From Deltaproteobacteria bacterium (GTDB lineage: Bacteria; Desulfobacterota; SM23-61), in contig JAPLIW010000729.1 in assembly GCA_026388915.1 (NCBI GenBank), positions 1-5,516 of the forward strand: a stretch of 5,516 nucleotides of DNA, in the 5' to 3' direction. The stretch's first letter is position 1; each line of letters starts with the position of its first letter. The position numbers were made by a program, and so were the translations under genes. Positions 4,287-5,516 of the stretch are shown piece by piece. The notes under the pieces were generated by a model, which saw only the letters and a program-made list of their open reading frames with translations, did not search any database and was not told the origin of the DNA.

Positions 4287-5516
4287 TCAGGGAGACTGGG
4301 GCGCCGCCGCGGCACCCTTCCTTCTGATGGAGCCCATCCCGATAAAGGTTCCGTCGCTCTCGACGGAGAGGATATTGGGACCGCCGAAATAGAGATCCGG
4401 ATAATTAAAGATCTTCACTTTATGACCCAGCACATCGGTGAGAAATTTGACGGTGGCGGGGGAAAAACCTTTCTCCATCTGGATCTCCTTGTAGGTGTGA
4501 TACCCCACGAACTTGGGGGTCTTCACCGCCTGCTCAACCGTCATCCCATGGTCGATGAGGCCGATCAAGATCTGGGCCACCGTGGAGACGATCCGCGCTC
4601 CGCCGGGCGAACCGATCACCCAGCGAATCTTCCCATCCCTTTCCACAATCGAGGGGACGATTGTGGTGCGGGGACGTTTTCCCGGCGCGAGATTGACGGG
4701 ATTGCCCGGAGCGGGTTTGCTCGCGAAGTTGGCCATCTCGTCGTTGAGGAAGTATCCGTCCACCCAGAAGGTCGTCCCGAAGAAATCGGATATGGTCTGG
4801 GTCCAGGAAACGGCGTTTCCGTCCCTGTCGATCACCGAGATGTGCGTCGTGGAAGGAGATTCGCCCTTGGACGGCGGAACCTTTGGAGGTTCCACCGCCT
4901 TCGACTTGAGCATTACCTCCACGTATTTCTCTCCCTTGTCGTAATCCCCAGGGTTGCCGACCCGGCTGGGCCAGGTGGAGGGGTCAGAGGCCCGATCGAG
5001 GGCGATCTGCATCAATCGTCTCCGGGCGTATTGCTTGCTCGTCAAGCCCCGCTCGGGGAGCGGATCGAAAGCGGCGTCTCCCACGTAGCTTCTCTGGTCC
5101 TCCGCCGTCAGCACGAAGGTTTCCTGCATGATGTGAACGGCCAGCGGATCGTCCCAACCCATGGCGGCCAGGTTGAAGTGTTCCAATAAGTTCAGGGTCT
5201 CCAGAAGCCTCGGTCCCCCCACGGGGTTGCCGGGCACAAAAAGGTCGTACCCCCGGTAGGTCCCGTGGAGTGGTTTCTTCTCGATCACCCGGTAGGCTTC
5301 GAGGTCGGATTTTTCGACCCAGCCGCCGTTCTTCTTCATGAATTCATCCAGGCGATCGGCCAGCTCGCCCCGGTAAAAAACCCCCGCGCCTTTATCGGCA
5401 ATGGTTTCCAGCGTCCGGGCGAGGGCGGGATTGCGGAAGGTATCCCCCGGTTCCCAGGGCAGGTCTTTATTCAGAAAATCGGGCGCGTTCTTGAGGAGCA
5501 AATCGTATTTTTCCTT
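4287..5516 (-). CDS. ggt: Gamma-glutamyltransferase (GGT), N-terminus outside the window
   Basis: GGT hydrolyses or transfers the gamma-glutamyl group of glutathione and related compounds, normally in the periplasm, after self-cleavage into two subunits. 409 residues are visible; the frame is open to the window edge, so signal peptide and early large subunit are missing. Counting from the edge, the large subunit shows GDTFRNPALARTLE (24-37), NGGWVEKSDLEAY (63-75) and TYRGYDLFVPG (86-96). The small subunit begins at STTHISVIDRDGNAV: its first Thr (codon 4848-4850) is the cleavage site and nucleophile. From there to the TGA is 187 residues, close to E. coli's 190. GKRPRTT, VPSIV and GSPGGARI (oxyanion glycines) follow. 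Unusual points against E. coli: Asn (codon 4728-4730) replaces Asp433, Ser replaces Asn411, Thr-Thr replaces Ser462-Ser463, and the lid loop is about eight residues shorter. The true start is not visible; TTG 5501 is internal. A natural substrate other than glutathione is possible. Confidence 0.93.
   Translation of the reverse strand, partial: KEKYDLLLKNAPDFLNKDLPWEPGDTFRNPALARTLETIADKGAGVFYRGELADRLDEFMKKNGGWVEKSDLEAYRVIEKKPLHGTYRGYDLFVPGNPVGGPRLLETLNLLEHFNLAAMGWDDPLAVHIMQETFVLTAEDQRSYVGDAAFDPLPERGLTSKQYARRRLMQIALDRASDPSTWPSRVGNPGDYDKGEKYVEVMLKSKAVEPPKVPPSKGESPSTTHISVIDRDGNAVSWTQTISDFFGTTFWVDGYFLNDEMANFASKPAPGNPVNLAPGKRPRTTIVPSIVERDGKIRWVIGSPGGARIVSTVAQILIGLIDHGMTVEQAVKTPKFVGYHTYKEIQMEKGFSPATVKFLTDVLGHKVKIFNYPDLYFGGPNILSVESDGTFIGMGSIRRKGAAAAPQSP

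Noticed and set aside
4275..5189. Long plus-strand open frame of 304 codons opposite ggt
   Set aside because: It is antisense to clearly homologous GGT coding sequence, with no recognisable motif.

Overview
The window reads as chromosomal DNA from a GC-rich Gram-negative bacterium, probably an uncultured proteobacterium of the delta- or betaproteobacterial kind. The grounds are a complete tripartite tricarboxylate transporter (TTT) with a Bug/TctC-type periplasmic receptor, a class I gamma-glutamyltransferase, and REP-like hairpin repeats beside a RAYT transposase relic. Taxonomy below phylum is a guess. All recognisable genes lie on the minus strand, so transcription runs from the right edge of the window to the left.

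Right to left: (1) 4287-5516 is the C-terminal two-thirds of a gamma-glutamyltransferase; its N-terminus lies beyond the window. (2) 3571-4214 is the wreck of a zinc-dependent M14 deacylase/carboxypeptidase of the AstE/AspA (succinylglutamate desuccinylase/aspartoacylase) type. It has a 4-bp tandem duplication inside the zinc-binding HGxE motif, and a second lesion further on where the middle of the protein is missing. (3) 2490-3461 (tctC), 1901-2353 (tctB) and 391-1887 (tctA) are an intact TTT operon: receptor, small membrane subunit, large membrane subunit. A 13-bp perfect hairpin sits between tctC and tctB. (4) 122-352 is a decayed C-terminal piece of a REP-associated tyrosine transposase (RAYT). 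It is followed by two REP-like hairpins in inverted orientation (7-35 and 60-88).

Functionally the window suggests an 'extracytoplasmic hydrolysis then uptake' module. GGT and, formerly, the M14 hydrolase would release a carboxylate or amino acid outside the inner membrane, and TctC/TctB/TctA would bind and import it. This link is inferred from gene order; no substrate can be read from the sequence. The main surprises are the unusual GGT active site (Asn where E. coli has Asp433, Ser where it has Asn411, and a shortened lid loop), the precisely explained frameshift in the M14 gene, and the RAYT relic next to its probable REP substrates. I see no wholly new system, no CRISPR array, and no tRNA or rRNA gene.
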